The position numbers and the translations under genes were made by a program. Source: Proteobacteria bacterium UBA6920 (GTDB lineage Bacteria > Pseudomonadota > Gammaproteobacteria > SG8-11). From it: 9,038 bases of DNA. Under the pieces are notes generated by a model. The model saw only the letters and a program-made list of their open reading frames with translations, was not told the DNA's origin and did not search any database. This document shows, piece by piece, positions 1 through 6,152 of this stretch; the first letter of the stretch is position 1, and the number at the start of each line of letters is the position of its first letter. Location of the stretch: NCBI GenBank assembly GCA_002448875.1, contig DKAS01000165.1, forward strand, positions 1-9,038. The letters run 5' to 3'.

Positions 1-392
1 AGCAGGGTCTTGCCGCTGCCGGTGGGCCCCAGCAGCAGGATGTTACTCTTGGACAGCTCGACGTCGTCTTTCTTCTGGCGAGTCTCCAACCGCTTGTAAT
101 GATTGTAGACCGCAACGGACAATACTTTCTTGGCCCGTGTCTGACCAACCACATACTCGTCGAGAATCTTGTTGATCTCCCGCGGGGTGGGCAGTTTGGA
201 TCCGGTCAGGCCGGTGGCCTTTTCCTGGACTTCCTCGCGAATGATATCGTTGCACAGCTCAACGCATTCATCGCACACAAAGACCGATGGACCCGCGATC
301 AGCTTCCTGACCTCGTGTTGGCTTTTGCCACAGAAAGAGCAATACAGCAATTTGTCGTGATCGTCGCCCTTACCGTGCTTGTCATCACTCAT
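1..392 (-). CDS. clpX: ATP-dependent Clp protease ATP-binding subunit ClpX (5' part, runs off the window)
   Basis: ClpX is the hexameric AAA+ unfoldase that recognises substrates such as ssrA-tagged proteins and feeds them into ClpP in the cytoplasm. About the first 130 residues are visible. They begin MSDDKHGKG and carry the N-terminal zinc-binding domain with its four cysteines (CSFC at 18-21, CDEC at 40-43). The conserved linker [17 protein letters not shown] follows, then the Walker A motif GPTGSGKT at 122-129, close to the window edge. The start at 390-392 is preceded by an AGGA-type ribosome binding site and gives the usual ClpX N-terminus. The gene follows clpP on the same strand after 135 bases, the usual gene order. 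The AAA+ core and C-terminus lie outside the window. Identification is very secure. Confidence 0.97.
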   Translation of the reverse strand, partial: MSDDKHGKGDDHDKLLYCSFCGKSQHEVRKLIAGPSVFVCDECVELCNDIIREEVQEKATGLTGSKLPTPREINKILDEYVVGQTRAKKVLSVAVYNHYKRLETRQKKDDVELSKSNILLLGPTGSGKTL

Positions 393-498
393 ATGCTTAT
401 CCTGGATGGAATATGACAAATCAAAGATGAATCACAATACTGTACAAAAAAATCTGATTACTGCAACCCTTTACTTTTCAAATTTAATACAACCTTGT

Positions 499-525
499 AA
501 TAAGTCTAGCTTTTATCGACTTATT
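499..525 (-). other. AT-rich hairpin directly after the clpP stop codon
   Basis: The inverted repeat AATAAGTC/GACTTATT is a perfect 8-bp stem with an 11-base loop, beginning 2 bases past the clpP stop on the transcribed strand. No U-tract follows, so it is not a classical intrinsic terminator. It may protect the clpP mRNA 3' end or partly separate clpP from clpX expression. That role is inference; the stem itself is seen. Confidence 0.4.
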
Positions 526-527
526 CC

Positions 528-1172
528 TTACTCTACCTTGGGTTGACGGTGCTCCAATACCTTATCAATAATGCCGTATTTTACGGAATCCTCAGCACTC
601 ATAAAGAAATCCCGGTCCGTGTCCTGCTGAATCCGCGCCATGGGCTGACCCGTGTGCTTAACCAGTATCTCGTTCAAACGCTGCCGGGTCTGCAGGATTT
701 CCTTCGCGTGTATCTCTATATCGGTCGCTTGGCCCTGTACCCCAGCTAAAGGTTGATGAATCATGACCCGGGAATGGGGCAGACAATAACGTTTACCCTT
801 GGTCCCGCCGCCGAGCAGGATCGCGCCCATGCTGGCCGCCTGGCCAATGCACATGGTGCTGACGTCACATTTGATAAACTGCATGGTATCGTAAATTCCC
901 ATGCCCGCGGTCACCGAACCGCCCGGCGAATTGATATAAAAGTGTATATCCTTATCCGGATTTTCCGACTCCAGAAACAGCAGCTGGGCAACCACCAGAT
1001 TGGCCGAATAATCCTCGACCGGACCGACCAGAAACACCACCCGCTCTTTCAGCAAGCGCGAAAAAATATCGTAAGACCGCTCGCCGCGCGCCGATTGTTC
1101 GACGACGATGGGAACCAGATTCAATGCGCGCGTGTAACTCTCCGGCAGATGGTCCGCTGATCTGTGGTACAT
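528..1172 (-). CDS. clpP: ATP-dependent Clp protease proteolytic subunit ClpP
   Basis: ClpP is a serine peptidase whose two stacked heptameric rings degrade proteins unfolded by ClpX or ClpA. The 214-residue product compares with about 207 in E. coli. The catalytic triad is complete: Ser114 in GQAASMGA, His139 in SRVMIHQP and Asp188 in DTDRDFF. The oxyanion-hole stretch [11 protein letters not shown] lies at 80-90. By analogy with E. coli, a short propeptide would be removed near residue 16, leaving a mature enzyme starting around [10 protein letters not shown]. The reading frame stays open up to a TTG at 1218-1220 overlapping the tig stop. The ATG at 1170-1172 is preferred because a GAGGA ribosome binding site lies 10 bases upstream and the N-terminus then has family length. 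It sits 44 bases after tig and may be co-transcribed with it. Confidence 0.97.
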   Translation of the reverse strand: MYHRSADHLPESYTRALNLVPIVVEQSARGERSYDIFSRLLKERVVFLVGPVEDYSANLVVAQLLFLESENPDKDIHFYINSPGGSVTAGMGIYDTMQFIKCDVSTMCIGQAASMGAILLGGGTKGKRYCLPHSRVMIHQPLAGVQGQATDIEIHAKEILQTRQRLNEILVKHTGQPMARIQQDTDRDFFMSAEDSVKYGIIDKVLEHRQPKVE

Positions 1173-1182
1173 GGTGTCAGTT

Positions 1183-1187
1183 TCCTC
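1183..1187 (-). promoter_or_regulatory. Ribosome binding site that fixes the clpP start
   Basis: GAGGA on the minus strand lies 10 bases before the ATG at 1170-1172. It argues against the longer TTG-initiated reading of clpP that would overlap the tig stop. Confidence 0.6.
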
Positions 1188-1216
1188 GTTGGCAAACAAT
1201 GATAGACAGCGGGCTA

Positions 1217-2494
1217 TCAAGCCTGCTGCATTATTTCATCAAAAGTCTTCTGTACGTTCTTAACTTTAACATTATTTAACAGCCAATCCACTGCTTTGTT
1301 TTCCAGCACCAGAGACTCGACTTCGCTCAGCCGATTCTTGTCGCTATAGTACCATTGCACGACTTCTTCCGGACGCTCGTAGGTGGAAGCGATGTCTTCC
1401 ACGGCCTCCCGCACATCCCGCGACTCCGCCTTCAGCGAGTTGGTCTTGATGACTTCGGAAAACATCAATCCCAGAGTTACCCGCCGCCGCGCTTCGGTTT
1501 CCAGTTCGCTGGCGCCGGAAGCGTCTTTGCCGGCGGACGGGAAGCGTTTGGCCAGCGCCTCCACTTCACGGTCGATAAGGAATTTCGGCAGATCGATTTG
1601 ATTCTGCGCCACCACCGCGTCCATCACCCGCTGCTTGGTCAGCGAGCGGATTCTGGTGCGCAATTCCCGCTCCATGTTCTTGCGAATATCGGCGTGTAAT
1701 GCATCGTGCGTGCCTTCGGCGATACCCAGGCCCTTGATGAATTCTTCATCAACCGCCGGCAGGGAGGGCGCCTCGACTTTCTTTACCTTGACCTCGAAGC
1801 GCGCGGTCTTGCCGGCCACGTCGCGGCCGAAATAATCCGCCGGAAAGGTCACGTCGAAAGCGGTATCGCTGCCTGGCGTCTTGCCGGCCAGATTGCTCTC
1901 AAATCCGCTGATCATGCGTCCCGATCCCAGCTGCACGATAAAATCCTGGGCTTCGCCACCGGCAAAAGGCACGCCGTCGATCGAGCCTTTGAAATCTATC
2001 GTCAATTGGTCGCCATCCTGTGACGCCCGGTCGACGCTGTTCCATTGCTGGCGCTGGGCACGAATCTTATCAATGGTGTTGTTGACGTCCTGCTCGCTGA
2101 TGTCGGCCGCCAGCTGCTCCACGGACACTTTGTCCAGACCCTTGATCTGCACATCCGGATACACTTCGAATACCGCCACGTACTCCAGTGTTTCACCGGC
2201 CTTGCGCGCCTTGGGTTCGATGCGCGGATAACCGGCGAGGCGCAGTTTTTCCTGGGTTACGGCTTCGTAAAAGGTGTTCTGCAGAATTTCGTTGAGCACT
2301 TCGTTGCCCACCTGGGCCCCGTACTGTTGCTGCACCACGCCCATGGGTGCCTTACCGGGGCGAAAACCGCTGATACGTACCCGTTGCGACAGGTTTTGCA
2401 GACGCGTGCGTACTTCGTTGTCGATGCGGTCAGCCGGGACCTGCACTTTCATGCGCCGTTCCAAACCCTGGGTCGTTTCCACGGAAACTTGCAT
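1217..2494 (-). CDS. tig: Trigger factor, ribosome-associated chaperone and peptidyl-prolyl isomerase
   Basis: Trigger factor binds next to the ribosomal exit tunnel and shelters nascent chains in the cytoplasm. At 425 residues it is close to the E. coli protein (about 432). The N-terminal ribosome-binding domain carries the signature GFRPGKAP at 43-50. An FKBP-type PPIase domain spans about 161-245 ([22 protein letters not shown], then [11 protein letters not shown]). The remaining helical C-terminal part forms the chaperone arms. The ATG at 2492-2494 has an AGAGGA ribosome binding site 8 bases upstream. The gene lies between tRNA-Leu and clpP on the same strand. Nothing looks truncated. Identification is very secure. 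Confidence 0.97.
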   Translation of the reverse strand: MQVSVETTQGLERRMKVQVPADRIDNEVRTRLQNLSQRVRISGFRPGKAPMGVVQQQYGAQVGNEVLNEILQNTFYEAVTQEKLRLAGYPRIEPKARKAGETLEYVAVFEVYPDVQIKGLDKVSVEQLAADISEQDVNNTIDKIRAQRQQWNSVDRASQDGDQLTIDFKGSIDGVPFAGGEAQDFIVQLGSGRMISGFESNLAGKTPGSDTAFDVTFPADYFGRDVAGKTARFEVKVKKVEAPSLPAVDEEFIKGLGIAEGTHDALHADIRKNMERELRTRIRSLTKQRVMDAVVAQNQIDLPKFLIDREVEALAKRFPSAGKDASGASELETEARRRVTLGLMFSEVIKTNSLKAESRDVREAVEDIASTYERPEEVVQWYYSDKNRLSEVESLVLENKAVDWLLNNVKVKNVQKTFDEIMQQA

Positions 2495-2537
2495 TGCTAC
2501 TGTCCTCTTGTCTCTTGATACGAAAAAAATTGCATAG

Positions 2538-2543
2538 AGTATA
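2538..2543 (-). promoter_or_regulatory. Possible -10 box between tRNA-Leu and tig
   Basis: The minus strand reads TATACT about 43 bases before the tig start, close to the TATAAT consensus. No convincing -35 element lies at 16-18 bases, so this is a weak candidate for a tig promoter additional to the one before tRNA-Leu. Confidence 0.25.
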
Positions 2544-2564
2544 ACACCGCCATCGCCGGTCAGG

Positions 2565-2649
2565 TGGTGCGAAAGGAGAGACTCGAACTCTCACGGGTTA
2601 CCCCACTGGAACCTAAATCCAGCGCGTCTACCAGTTTCGCCACTTTCGC
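2565..2649 (-). tRNA. tRNA-Leu (anticodon UAG)
   Basis: This is an 85-nt class II tRNA with the CCA end encoded. The acceptor GCGAAAG pairs fully with CTTTCGC. The anticodon stem CTGGA/TCCAG encloses the loop TTTAGGT, giving anticodon UAG, which reads CUN leucine codons. The long variable arm (TGGGG, loop, CCCGT) and the T-arm GAGAG/CTCTC with TTCGAGT are intact. It is the last tRNA of the cluster and is separated from the others by an intrinsic terminator and its own promoter. It lies 70 bases ahead of tig. Confidence 0.97.
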
Positions 2650-2661
2650 AACGTGTCGCGG

Positions 2662-2690
2662 ATTATATCTTTATGAGCGCGAACAATAAA
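2662..2690 (-). promoter_or_regulatory. Promoter for tRNA-Leu, possibly extending to tig
   Basis: On the minus strand a perfect -10 box TATAAT (2662-2667) is followed by a GC-rich discriminator and then the tRNA-Leu 5' end 12 bases downstream. A weak -35 match TTTATT (2685-2690) is spaced by 17 bases and lies inside the T-tract of the preceding terminator. GC-rich discriminators are typical of stable-RNA promoters under stringent control; that applies here only by analogy. Confidence 0.6.
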
Positions 2691-2720
2691 AAAGCCTGGC
2701 GGTGTCCCCGTCCAGGCTTT
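2688..2720 (-). terminator. Intrinsic terminator after tRNA-Lys
   Basis: On the minus strand the stem AAAGCCTGG/CCAGGCTTT (9 bp, with a possible inner CGG/CCG pairing) is followed directly by six T residues and ATT. It starts just after the CCA end of tRNA-Lys. It should end the transcript carrying Arg, His and Lys and separates it from tRNA-Leu. Confidence 0.85.
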
Positions 2721-2728
2721 GGCATTTT

Positions 2729-2804
2729 TGGTGGGTCGTGTAGGGATCGAACCTACGACCCGCGGATTAAGAGTCCGCTGCTCTACCAGCTGAGCTAACG
2801 GCCC
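2729..2804 (-). tRNA. tRNA-Lys (anticodon CUU)
   Basis: This is a 76-nt tRNA with encoded CCA. The anticodon stem GCGGA/TCCGC holds the loop CTCTTAA, so the anticodon is CUU (reads AAG). D-arm GCTC/GAGC and T-arm GTAGG/CCTAC are intact. The acceptor is odd: 5' GGGCCGT against 3' ACGACCC leaves a C4-A69 mismatch, while the other six pairs form. The well-known E. coli tRNA-Lys has U4-A69 at this place. It may still function, since a single C-A can be tolerated, but base errors or decay are alternatives. Confidence 0.93.
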
Positions 2805-2880
2805 AACATTCCTGAACTGCTTATCTGTCCGGCAGGCCCCCGGGGCGACCTGGTCCGAACTTTTGACACCTTTTACAAAA

Positions 2881-2957
2881 TGGGGTGGACGATGGGGATC
2901 GAACCCACGACACCAGGAGCCACAATCCTGTGCTCTACCAACTGAGCTACGCCCACC
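2881..2957 (-). tRNA. tRNA-His (anticodon GUG)
   Basis: This is a 77-nt tRNA with encoded CCA and the extra 5' G (G-1) typical of histidine tRNAs, pairing with C73. The 8-bp acceptor is GGTGGGCG/CGTCCACC with one G-U pair. The anticodon stem CAGGA/TCCTG encloses TTGTGGC, giving GUG. The T-stem GTGGG/CCCAT contains one G-U pair. It lies between tRNA-Arg and tRNA-Lys and is probably processed from a common precursor. Confidence 0.97.
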
Positions 2958-3024
2958 ATTAAAACAACATTACTGCCCGGCGTAAACCGCCTGCTGGCTG
3001 TCCTGCCAGTGTTTCGCCTTGAAT

Positions 3025-3101
3025 TGGCGCGCCCGGCAGGACTCGAACCTGCTACCCTCGGCTTAGAAGGCCGATGCTCTATCCGGATGAGCTACGGGCG
3101 C
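3025..3101 (-). tRNA. tRNA-Arg (anticodon UCU)
   Basis: This is a 77-nt tRNA with encoded CCA. Acceptor GCGCCCG/CGGGCGC, D-arm GCTC/GAGC and T-arm GCAGG/CCTGC are fully paired. The anticodon stem TCGGC/GCCGA holds CTTCTAA, giving UCU, which decodes AGA and AGG. No promoter is visible between it and the terminator-like hairpin behind tRNA-Pro, so its expression may depend on read-through. Confidence 0.96.
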
Positions 3102-3144
3102 ATGTCAGGCCGTCGCTGCCAGCAGTCCACCGGACATCCGGCCT

Positions 3145-3176
3145 AAAAATCAAAAAGGTCGACCCTGCGGGTCGCC
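3145..3176 (-). terminator. Terminator-like hairpin between tRNA-Pro and tRNA-Arg
   Basis: On the minus strand CGACCC pairs with GGGTCG around a GCA loop. A GG/CC pair sits outside a one-base bulge, and the stem is followed by TTTTTGATTTTT. The interrupted T-tract suggests an intrinsic terminator that may be leaky. No promoter is seen in the 43 bases between it and tRNA-Arg, which would fit partial read-through. Confidence 0.6.
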
Positions 3177-3196
3177 GTCGAACGCTCTACGATAAC

Positions 3197-3224
3197 GTCG
3201 GGAGTTCGAATCCTCACCTCCCGC
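3197..3224 (+). pseudogene. tRNA 3'-end-like fragment on the strand opposite to the cluster
   Basis: GTCGGGAGTTCGAATC (3197-3212) is identical to the variable-loop/T-arm stretch of the neighbouring tRNA-Pro, whose copy lies at 3284-3299 on the other strand. At the same offset as in tRNA-Pro, CCCG of an acceptor 3' strand follows, but CCA is replaced by GGT. The T-stem no longer pairs properly, and no matching anticodon arm or 5' acceptor lies upstream. CGGGAG (3199-3204) can instead pair with CTCCCG (3218-3223). I read it as a relic of an inverted tRNA copy. Chance similarity through the conserved T-loop remains possible. Confidence 0.35.
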
Positions 3225-3238
3225 GGTATCTCTCGTCC

Positions 3239-3258
3239 CGTGGCTTGCCTCCGCCACG
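3239..3258 (-). other. Short hairpin downstream of tRNA-Pro
   Basis: CGTGGC and GCCACG form a 6-bp stem with an 8-base loop, starting 10 bases after the tRNA-Pro CCA in the transcribed direction. No T-run follows, so it is not an intrinsic terminator. A role in trailer processing is only a guess. Confidence 0.3.
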
Positions 3259-3268
3259 TCTGTGCATT

Positions 3269-3345
3269 TGGTCGGGGTAGAGAGATTCGAACTCCCGACA
3301 TCCTGCTCCCAAAGCAGGCGCGCTACCAGACTGCGCTATACCCCG
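3269..3345 (-). tRNA. tRNA-Pro (anticodon UGG)
   Basis: This is a 77-nt tRNA with encoded CCA. Acceptor CGGGGTA/TACCCCG is fully paired, with the unpaired A73 usual for proline. D-arm GCGC/GCGC and the anticodon stem CCTGC/GCAGG with loop TTTGGGA (UGG) are clear. The T-stem GGGAG/CTCTC has one G-U pair. It is the first tRNA of the minus-strand cluster, behind its own promoter, and diverges from folD. Confidence 0.97.
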
Positions 3346-3405
3346 AAGGATTGGCGTTGCGGTCGATGCCGGGCATCTTACCGGAACGCGTATACCGGCC
3401 GCCAG

Positions 3406-3434
3406 ATTATACGCAACTATCCAAACGGTGGCAC
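3406..3434 (-). promoter_or_regulatory. Promoter for the tRNA-Pro transcript
   Basis: On the minus strand GTGCCA (-35, 3429-3434, four of six consensus bases) and a perfect TATAAT (-10, 3406-3411) are separated by 17 bases. The tRNA-Pro 5' end lies about 60 bases downstream. The leader includes the small hairpin GATGC/GCATC at 3365-3377. Confidence 0.6.
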
Positions 3435-3445
3435 CTGGGTACCGT

Positions 3446-3464
3446 CAGCCTTTCCGTCAGGCTG
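3446..3464. repeat. Hairpin and tandem CCGTCAG motif in the tRNA-Pro/folD intergenic region
   Basis: CAGCCT (3446-3451) pairs with AGGCTG (3459-3464) around a 7-base loop. CCGTCAG occurs twice 12 bases apart (3442-3448 and 3454-3460). It sits just outside the tRNA-Pro -35 box and about 120 bases before folD. It could be a protein-binding site or a chance repeat; no known operator is recognised. The AT-rich stretch TATATAAATA near 3476 could hold a folD -10, without a good -35. Confidence 0.25.
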
Positions 3465-3577
3465 CGAATCGTACCTATATAAATATGCAAAATCAAATAA
3501 TTATTAGCCTTATGCTTGGCACATCTGCGACGGCATGCGATGATATGCGGGAATTTTAACGCTATTAACAACTTACC

Positions 3578-3582
3578 TGAGG
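3578..3582 (+). promoter_or_regulatory. Unusually close ribosome binding site of folD
   Basis: TGAGG is the only Shine-Dalgarno-like motif before the folD ATG, but only two bases separate it from the start at 3585. The usual spacing is 5-9. The start is still supported by the conserved N-terminus MTAKLIDGK, so initiation may be weak or use the site imperfectly. Confidence 0.4.
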
Positions 3583-3584
3583 CT

Positions 3585-4436
3585 ATGACGGCGAAGTTAA
3601 TCGATGGCAAGGCGTTGGCGGGCCGCATTCGTACGCATATTGCGCAACGGGTCAAAGAACGCCTGAACCGTGGCGAACGGCAACCGGGGCTGGCGGTGGT
3701 CCAGGTGGGCAATGACCCGGCATCGGCCATCTATGTCAGCAACAAGCGCAAGGCCTGCGCCGAAGTCGGCATCCTGTCGCTGGCCCATGACCTGCCGGCC
3801 GATACCAGCGAACAGTCGCTGCTGGCGCTGATCGATCAGCTCAACGAAGACCCCACGGTGGACGGCATTCTGGTACAGCTGCCGCTGCCCCGACAGATCG
3901 ACCCGGAAACCGTTATCGAGCGCATACGCCCCGACAAGGACGTGGATGGCTTCCACCCCTATAACATCGGTCGCCTGGCCGTACGCATGCCGACGTTTCG
4001 ATCCTGCACGCCTTATGGGGTGATGAAACTGCTGGCCGAGACCGGGGAAAAGCTGCTGGGTAAACATGCGGTCGTCATCGGCGCATCCAACCATGTGGGG
4101 CGTCCCATGGGTCTGGAGCTGCTGCTGGCTGGCTGCACCATGACGGTCTGCCACCGCTTCACTCAGGACCTGGCCAAACACGTGGCGGATGCGGATATCC
4201 TGGTCGTTGCCGTGGGCAAGCCCGGCCTGGTCAAGGGAGACTGGATCAAACCGGGGGCGATGGTTATCGATGTGGGTATGAACCGTCTGCCCGACGGCAG
4301 CCTGTGCGGTGACGTGGATGCGGCGGGCGCCGCGCGCCGGGCCGCCTGGCTCACTCCAGTGCCCGGTGGCGTCGGTCCCATGACCGTGGCCATGTTGTTG
4401 CAGAACACCCTGTACGCGGCGGAGGAGCTACACTAG
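3585..4436 (+). CDS. folD: Bifunctional methylenetetrahydrofolate dehydrogenase / methenyltetrahydrofolate cyclohydrolase
   Basis: FolD interconverts 5,10-methylene-, 5,10-methenyl- and 10-formyl-tetrahydrofolate with NADP, supplying formyl groups for purines and initiator tRNA in the cytosol. The product has 283 residues (E. coli 288). Catalytic and substrate residues sit at the E. coli positions: Tyr50 and Lys54 in YVSNKRKAC, Gln98 in LVQLPLP, Asp121 in KDVDGF. The Rossmann nucleotide motif GASNHVGRP is at 166-174 and the closing motif [11 protein letters not shown] is present. One family-conserved position differs: the usual PCTP motif reads Ser-Cys-Thr-Pro, with Ser at 140. The frame extends upstream to 3516, but the extra residues do not fit the family, so ATG 3585 is chosen. 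It diverges from the tRNA cluster. Confidence 0.96.
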   Translation: MTAKLIDGKALAGRIRTHIAQRVKERLNRGERQPGLAVVQVGNDPASAIYVSNKRKACAEVGILSLAHDLPADTSEQSLLALIDQLNEDPTVDGILVQLPLPRQIDPETVIERIRPDKDVDGFHPYNIGRLAVRMPTFRSCTPYGVMKLLAETGEKLLGKHAVVIGASNHVGRPMGLELLLAGCTMTVCHRFTQDLAKHVADADILVVAVGKPGLVKGDWIKPGAMVIDVGMNRLPDGSLCGDVDAAGAARRAAWLTPVPGGVGPMTVAMLLQNTLYAAEELH

Positions 4437-4449
4437 GAAAAGCCACGCC

Positions 4450-4480
4450 GGCACCCGGCCGGGTAAAAAAACCGGGCGCC
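4450..4480 (+). other. Strong hairpin after folD, terminator-like but without a U-tract
   Basis: GGCACCCGG (4450-4458) pairs with CCGGGCGCC (4472-4480), eight of nine positions, around a loop containing seven A residues. ACCCGGCCGGGT at 4453-4464 is also a perfect palindrome. On the plus strand no T-run follows, so it is not a standard terminator for folD. Read on the minus strand, all nine pairs form (one G-U) and the T7 lies inside the loop. Confidence 0.4.
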
Positions 4481-4484
4481 CAAA

Positions 4485-4512
4485 TTGCATATTCAGGCGA
4501 ATTCATTAAAAT
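4485..4512 (+). promoter_or_regulatory. Candidate promoter of the radical SAM gene
   Basis: TTGCAT (4485-4490) and TAAAAT (4507-4512) are spaced by 16 bases, matching three of six and five of six consensus bases. It lies in an AT-rich island about 115 bases before the gene, in otherwise GC-rich surroundings. Confidence 0.4.
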
Positions 4513-4576
4513 ACCTGAAAGTTTTACTCAACTATTACGATATAAGAAAACTAAACGGCAAGTTCGGCCTGGTATG

Positions 4577-4592
4577 CCGGTACCGATACCGG
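4577..4592 (+). other. Leader hairpin ahead of the radical SAM gene
   Basis: CCGGTA/TACCGG form a perfect 6-bp stem with a CCGA tetraloop, 35 bases before the chosen start. GGTAT (4571-4575) can pair with ATACC (4586-4590) as a competing fold. A B12 riboswitch would be longer and have conserved boxes that I do not see, so no regulator is assigned. Confidence 0.3.
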
Positions 4593-4627
4593 GGTTTCTC
4601 ACCTTCAGCACGGCGCGAACAGTGAAC

Positions 4628-6127
4628 ATGAAAAAAATTGTCTTTGTGAACCCACCCTATGAGCGCATCGCGCCCGGTTATGACTTCGTAAAGACCATCA
4701 CCAACCGCTCGCCCTCGCTGGGACTACTGCACCTGGCGGCGCAGGTGCGCCAGGATGGCTTCGACCCGACCATTATCGAAAGCGATATCGAGAATCTCGA
4801 CGCCCGCCAGGTGGCCGACCGCATCATCGCCATGGCGCCAGCCTTCGTCGGCATCACCCTGTTCACGGTAGCAGTCTGGCAGGCGTCGAAGATCGCCAAG
4901 CTGATCAAAGCCGCCCTGCCGCAAACCTGGATTCTAGTCGGCGGACCGCATATCTCCTCCATGGGCATGGAGACCATGCAGCGTTTTCCCGAGTTCGACG
5001 TCGCCGTGCTCAACGAAGGCGAAACCGTACTCAGCGAGCTGTTGCCGGTGCTGGCGGCAGGCAAGCGACCGTTCTCGGTCAAGGGCATACTGTACCGCGC
5101 CGGTGATCAGATTATGCAGACCCCCGGCTCGGCCATTACCAAGTCGCTGGACGAGCTACCCATGCCCGCCTGGGATCTGTTGCCGAATTTCCCGCAGGCT
5201 TACCTGCCGGCGATTTTTGACTATCCGCGCGGCCCCGTGGCCACCATCGCCGCCAGCCGCGGTTGTCCGTTTCTCTGCAAGTTCTGCGATACCTCCACCT
5301 TCGGCGCCCAGGTGCGTCATTACTCGCCGGAGAAAGTATTCGCGATGATGCGGCACCTGAACGAAACTTATGGCGTCCGCCACATCATGTTCGTCGACGA
5401 TCTGTTCCTCGCCAGCAAAGTGCGAACCCTGGCGCTGTGCGACATGATACTCAACGCCGGCCTGAAAATGACCTGGAGCTGTACCGCCCGGGTGGACACG
5501 GTGAAACCCGAAGTGTTGAAGCGGATGAAGGCCGCCGGCTGCTGGGAGATCAGTTTCGGTCTGGAAACCGGCTCCGACGAACTGCTGCAGAAAATGGAAA
5601 AAGCCGCGCGCGTGGAAAAATCCCTGCAGGCGGTGCAATGGACCCACGAAGCCGGCATTCGCTGCAAAGGTCTGTTCATGCTGGGCTATCCCGGCGAGTC
5701 CCTGACCACCATTCAGGCAACGCGGGAAATGGTGCAGAAAATTCCCATGACCACCATGAACCTGACCAAATTCACCCCTTATCCCGGCTCACCCATTTAT
5801 CACGACCTCTACGGCACCAAGATCAAGGAAGACCACTGGGAACGGATGAACGGCATGAATTTCGTCTGGGCGCCGGAAGGTATCAGCGTCGAGGAACTGG
5901 ATCGGCAGTATCAGCAACTGCTGATCAGCTTCTACCGGCGGCACGATGTGCTGAAAAAATACGCCTCCATGTCGCTGCGCTATCCCAATCACCTGTGGCG
6001 CCTCGCCCGCTTCGGCATGGGCTTCCTCCGCGCCAAGACCCTGAGCCTGTTGTCGGGGCGCCGGGGTCTGCTGGTGAAGGAGGATGAATATCACCTGGAC
6101 GGCGGCAAGTCGCGCAAAGCCGCCTGA
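4628..6127 (+). CDS. B12-binding-domain radical SAM enzyme, substrate unknown
   Basis: The 499-residue protein has the two-domain plan of cobalamin-dependent radical SAM enzymes. Residues 1 to about 145 resemble a B12-binding domain (IVFVNPPYE at the start, SLGLLHLAAQVR, ILVGGPHIS at 103-110, LNEGE). The radical SAM core at about 203-410 carries the [4Fe-4S] motif CxxxCxxC at Cys213, Cys217 and Cys220, and SFGLETGSDELL at 309-320. The C-terminal 80 residues are basic and unassigned. Relatives of this broad class include BchE, HpnP and HpnJ; their methylations or rearrangements use very different substrates, so none is named here. The start is uncertain: ATG 4628 fits the family N-terminus, an in-frame ATG lies at 4574 and a GTG at 4622, and none has a clear ribosome binding site. 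It converges with the GT2-DUF218 gene, 25 bases apart. Confidence 0.88.
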   Translation: MKKIVFVNPPYERIAPGYDFVKTITNRSPSLGLLHLAAQVRQDGFDPTIIESDIENLDARQVADRIIAMAPAFVGITLFTVAVWQASKIAKLIKAALPQTWILVGGPHISSMGMETMQRFPEFDVAVLNEGETVLSELLPVLAAGKRPFSVKGILYRAGDQIMQTPGSAITKSLDELPMPAWDLLPNFPQAYLPAIFDYPRGPVATIAASRGCPFLCKFCDTSTFGAQVRHYSPEKVFAMMRHLNETYGVRHIMFVDDLFLASKVRTLALCDMILNAGLKMTWSCTARVDTVKPEVLKRMKAAGCWEISFGLETGSDELLQKMEKAARVEKSLQAVQWTHEAGIRCKGLFMLGYPGESLTTIQATREMVQKIPMTTMNLTKFTPYPGSPIYHDLYGTKIKEDHWERMNGMNFVWAPEGISVEELDRQYQQLLISFYRRHDVLKKYASMSLRYPNHLWRLARFGMGFLRAKTLSLLSGRRGLLVKEDEYHLDGGKSRKAA

Positions 6128-6132
6128 AGCGA

Positions 6133-6148
6133 CGCGGCCGGCGCCGCG
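6133..6148 (+). other. GC hairpin in the convergent gap after the radical SAM gene
   Basis: CGCGGC/GCCGCG form a 6-bp stem with a CGGC loop, beginning 5 bases after the stop. Seven T residues (6161-6167) follow 12 bases later, inside the end of the opposing gene. The gap is too long for a classical intrinsic terminator; it may be an imperfect one. Confidence 0.3.
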
Positions 6149-6152
6149 CCCT

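Noticed and set aside
423..456. LexA-like box near CTGTACAAAA upstream of clpX
   Set aside because: Only one half-site matches, and the second half CAG is not at the required spacing.
1173..1220. TTG start extending ClpP by 16 residues and overlapping the tig stop
   Set aside because: The extension does not fit the family length, and a GAGGA site serves the ATG at 1170-1172.
3197..3299. Possible attachment-site repeat of an integrated element at tRNA-Pro
   Set aside because: The repeated 16 bases are inverted, not direct, only about 70 bases apart, and no integrase is present.
3074..3507. Several short plus-strand open frames over the tRNA-Pro/tRNA-Arg region
   Set aside because: They run across intact minus-strand tRNA genes and promoters and have no ribosome binding sites or conserved sequence.
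5263..6087. 274-residue open frame on the plus strand within the radical SAM gene
   Set aside because: Arg/Pro-rich out-of-frame reading of a gene whose true frame carries the CxxxCxxC and other radical SAM motifs.
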